DNA of 64,000 nt from G963708325 sp963708325 (GTDB lineage Bacteria > Actinomycetota > Thermoleophilia > Solirubrobacterales > 70-9): the NCBI GenBank assembly GCA_963708325.1, contig OY970203.1:620001-684000 (forward strand), written 5' to 3'. Positions 62,307 to 64,000 of this stretch are shown in pieces (the first letter of the stretch is position 1; every line of letters begins with the position of its first letter). The translations under genes and the position numbers were made by a program. The notes beneath the pieces were generated by a model. It saw only the letters and a list, made by a program, of their open reading frames with translations, searched no databases and was not told the DNA's origin.

Positions 62307-63314
62307 CTACGACAGCGCCCGCAGAACGAGTTCCGTCAGCTCCTCGGGGTCGCGCGGATGTCGCACCCCGGGCTCGCTGTCGCGCTTGACCAGACTCAGG
62401 TCCCGCGGCGAATGCAGCGGCTTCAGCAGCCCCTCGGCGATCAGGCGCTCGTCGACGGCGCCCGGCCTCCCGCTGAACGTGGTCAGCACCGGCGTTCCCA
62501 GCGCGACGGCCTCCCGGTTCATCGTCCCGCCGGCGCTGACGACGAGGTCGGCGAAGGCGATCAGGCTCTGCCCGTCGATCGCCCCGGAGGGGACCACGAG
62601 GTTCTCGCGCCCGCGGGCGCGCACCGCCTCGGCCTGCTCCTCCGTGCGGGGGATGACGACCGAGACGGCCCCGTCGTCCTCGCCGAGGCGATCCAGCAGC
62701 GACGCGTAGACGGGATTGTCGGCGTGGTACATCGACACCTCCGGAGGCGGCCGCACGACGACCAGGACGCGCTCGCGGTCGAGCCCGATCGCCGCCAGGA
62801 CCGAGGCGTCCGGGCGAAAGTCGGCGAGGTAGTAGTCCTCCTTCAGCCCCGGGAACTGAGCCAGCTTCGCCGGCTTCGCCCCGTAGCGCGCCAGCCGCTG
62901 CGGCGGGATCGCGTCCGGCGTGATCACGACCCGGGCGACGCGGCAGCCGACGTGGTGCTGAAGCCCGGCGTACTCGTAGTCGAACATCGTCGCCGCGGGG
63001 ATGCGCAGCGCGCCGGCGACGAGGGCGAGGTCCACCGAGCCGTGGGCCAGCGCCAGGTCGAAGCCGCGCCCGCGCGCCCATCGCGCCAGATGGGCCGAGC
63101 GCCCGAGCAGAGCGGCCGCCTTGGCGAAGCGCGAGGCGCCGCCGTGGCGGCCGACCGCCTCGTATGGGATCCCGAGGCGGTCGAGGATGCCGAGCGTCTG
63201 GCCGTAGTCGCGCGCCGTGACCTCGACCTCGTGGCCCCTCCTCTTCAAGCTCTCGATGATCGGGCGCAGGACGAGCGGATGCGCGGCAGCCGTGCAGTCG
63301 ACCCAGACCCGCAT
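62307..63314 (-). CDS. DUF354 family glycosyltransferase-like protein
   Basis: A 335-residue cytoplasmic protein resembling DUF354 (GT-B fold, related to UDP-GlcNAc 2-epimerase): it begins RVWVDCTAAAHPLVLRPIIE, and contains SGGTMNREAVALGTPVLTTF, a block seen in GT-B enzymes, and SVVIPRTEEQAEAVRARGRE. I use the ATG before RVWVDC, as family members begin there; a GTG 30 bases upstream is possible. It lies immediately upstream of the WecA-like transferase and might modify the same lipid-linked product. Substrate unknown. Confidence 0.82.
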   Translation of the reverse strand: MRVWVDCTAAAHPLVLRPIIESLKRRGHEVEVTARDYGQTLGILDRLGIPYEAVGRHGGASRFAKAAALLGRSAHLARWARGRGFDLALAHGSVDLALVAGALRIPAATMFDYEYAGLQHHVGCRVARVVITPDAIPPQRLARYGAKPAKLAQFPGLKEDYYLADFRPDASVLAAIGLDRERVLVVVRPPPEVSMYHADNPVYASLLDRLGEDDGAVSVVIPRTEEQAEAVRARGRENLVVPSGAIDGQSLIAFADLVVSAGGTMNREAVALGTPVLTTFSGRPGAVDERLIAEGLLKPLHSPRDLSLVKRDSEPGVRHPRDPEELTELVLRALS

Positions 63315-63433
63315 CAGGCCGGGTGGCGCCGCATGGGACGACACCGCAGCACCGAGCGCAAGCCTGTGCCGTCGACCGAGGCGTTCATGGCCGGGGCGCC
63401 GCTGTCCCGTGCGCGGCGCTCCCCAAATATTTT

Positions 63434-63448
63434 GCCGCCGAAGGCGGC
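63434..63448 (-). terminator. Hairpin terminator candidate after glyA
   Basis: GCCGCC and GGCGGC form a 6-bp stem with a 3-base loop, 31 bases past the glyA stop codon. On the minus strand an A/T stretch (AAAATATTT) follows, the only AT-rich run nearby, giving a weakly terminator-like shape. Confidence 0.4.
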
Positions 63449-63478
63449 CGCGCCGCGAACGGGATTGCGGCGCCCCGG

Positions 63479-64000
63479 CTACCCAGCGGCAACCGCCGAC
63501 AGCTCCGGGTAGAGGGGGTAGCGCTCCATCAGCGCGCGCGATCGCTCGAGCAGCGCGTCGCGTTTGGAGTCGAAGTCGCCGGCGAGGGCCGTGGCGATGA
63601 TGCGGGCGATTTCGCGCATGTCCTCCTCGACGAGGCCGCGCGTCGTCAGCGCCGGCGTCCCAATCCGCAGGCCGGACGGGTTCATCGGCGGCCGCTCGTC
63701 GAACGGGATCGCGTTGCGGTTGACCGTGATGCCGACCTGCTCCAGGCGCGACTCCGCCGTCTTTCCGTCCAGCCCCGTCGAACCGAGGTCGACCAGGATC
63801 AGGTGCACGTCCGTGCCTCCGGTGAGGACGTCGATGCCGCCGGCGATCAGCCCCTCGGCGAGCGCCTTCGCGTTCGCGATCGTCTGCCGCTGGCGGGCGC
63901 GGAAGGCATCCGAGCCGGCGATCCCCAGCGCCACCGCCTTGGCGGCGATCACGTGCATCAGCGGCCCGCCCTGCTGGCCCGGGAACACCGACCGGTCGAT
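63479..64000 (-). CDS. glyA: Serine hydroxymethyltransferase, C-terminal part (runs off window edge)
   Basis: The last 173 residues of SHMT, truncated by the end of the window. IDRSVFPGQQGGPLMHVIAA is the conserved block just after the PLP-lysine region, followed by GGTDVHLILVDL, ESRLEQVGITVNRNAIPFDE and SGLRIGTPALTTRG, which holds the arginine binding the substrate carboxylate. The enzyme interconverts serine and glycine with tetrahydrofolate. The catalytic lysine is outside the window. Its place upstream of the WecA-atp block is a conserved actinobacterial arrangement. Confidence 0.97.
   Translation of the reverse strand: MDRSVFPGQQGGPLMHVIAAKAVALGIAGSDAFRARQRQTIANAKALAEGLIAGGIDVLTGGTDVHLILVDLGSTGLDGKTAESRLEQVGITVNRNAIPFDERPPMNPSGLRIGTPALTTRGLVEEDMREIARIIATALAGDFDSKRDALLERSRALMERYPLYPELSAVAAG

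Noticed and set aside
59074..62709. A 1211-residue plus-strand open frame
   Set aside because: It is antisense to the GGDEF/HD-GYP, WecA-like and DUF354 genes; GC-rich third positions create long antisense frames. No domain matches.

Overview
The window is very GC-rich, uses GTG and TTG starts freely, and is packed with overlapping genes. Gene content and order point to an actinobacterium: a glyA, WecA-type transferase, atpI and atpBEFHAGDC series, ftsE-ftsX close to smpB and ssrA, MEDS and SpoIIE regulators, and alpha/beta-hydrolase-cyclase fusions. A deep lineage such as Thermoleophilia/Solirubrobacterales is my best guess. That placement is inference, since there is no rRNA here. I see no prophage, transposase, CRISPR array, rRNA or tRNA. 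The only mobile-type remnant is a small LAGLIDADG frame beside the tmRNA gene.

Layout, left to right. (1) 1-9.5 kb is mixed in strand: the N-terminal part of an AdhE-type aldehyde dehydrogenase, a SRPBCC protein, a PAS/GAF/SpoIIE phosphatase facing a MEDS/HATPase protein (a likely partner-switching pair), a DUF892 protein with a histone-like tail, an amidase lipoprotein translationally coupled to a cytochrome P450, the LAGLIDADG frame, ssrA (tmRNA) and an NlpC/P60 hydrolase. (2) 9.5-18.1 kb is mostly one minus-strand operon, ftsE-ftsX-ctpA-rnr-smpB, most genes overlapping by 4 bases, followed by a 1121-residue membrane-anchored coiled-coil protein ending in a degenerate ComEA-like helix-hairpin-helix. 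ssrA, smpB and rnr, the three trans-translation partners, thus lie within about 7 kb. (3) 18.2-25.4 kb holds a split transketolase, two lipoproteins, and a three-gene cassette resembling methylamine dehydrogenase (mau) maturation genes, downstream of nadA.

(4) 25.5-36 kb holds a GNAT protein facing a divergent Fpg-type glycosylase, a hydrolase-cyclase, nadC, an ECF sigma factor overlapping ogt, prfB with its programmed +1 frameshift, secA and an XRE regulator. (5) 36.3-63.5 kb is an almost unbroken minus-strand block: glyA, a DUF354 glycosyltransferase-like protein, a WecA-like transferase, a GGDEF/HD-GYP protein, the complete ATP synthase operon, an M20 peptidase, an LCP ligase, UDP-glucose dehydrogenase, two sugar nucleotidyltransferases, a sugar-phosphate isomerase, an ABC exporter, SAH hydrolase, ComF, the hibernation factor HPF and an acyl-CoA synthetase.

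Main points of interest. The mau-like cassette (21.4-24.3 kb) has a MauE-thioredoxin fusion, a Tat-exported MauA-like protein and a CcdA-like/beta-propeller fusion, but no MauB or MauG, and one of the two TTQ-forming tryptophans appears to be tyrosine. atpG seems to start at AUA, overlapping the atpA stop codon, and AtpA carries a long acidic tail. Several genes have a TANNNT hexamer 5-7 bases before the start codon, suggesting leaderless mRNAs. An intergenic region near 36.2 kb could fold into a multi-stem RNA or operator.
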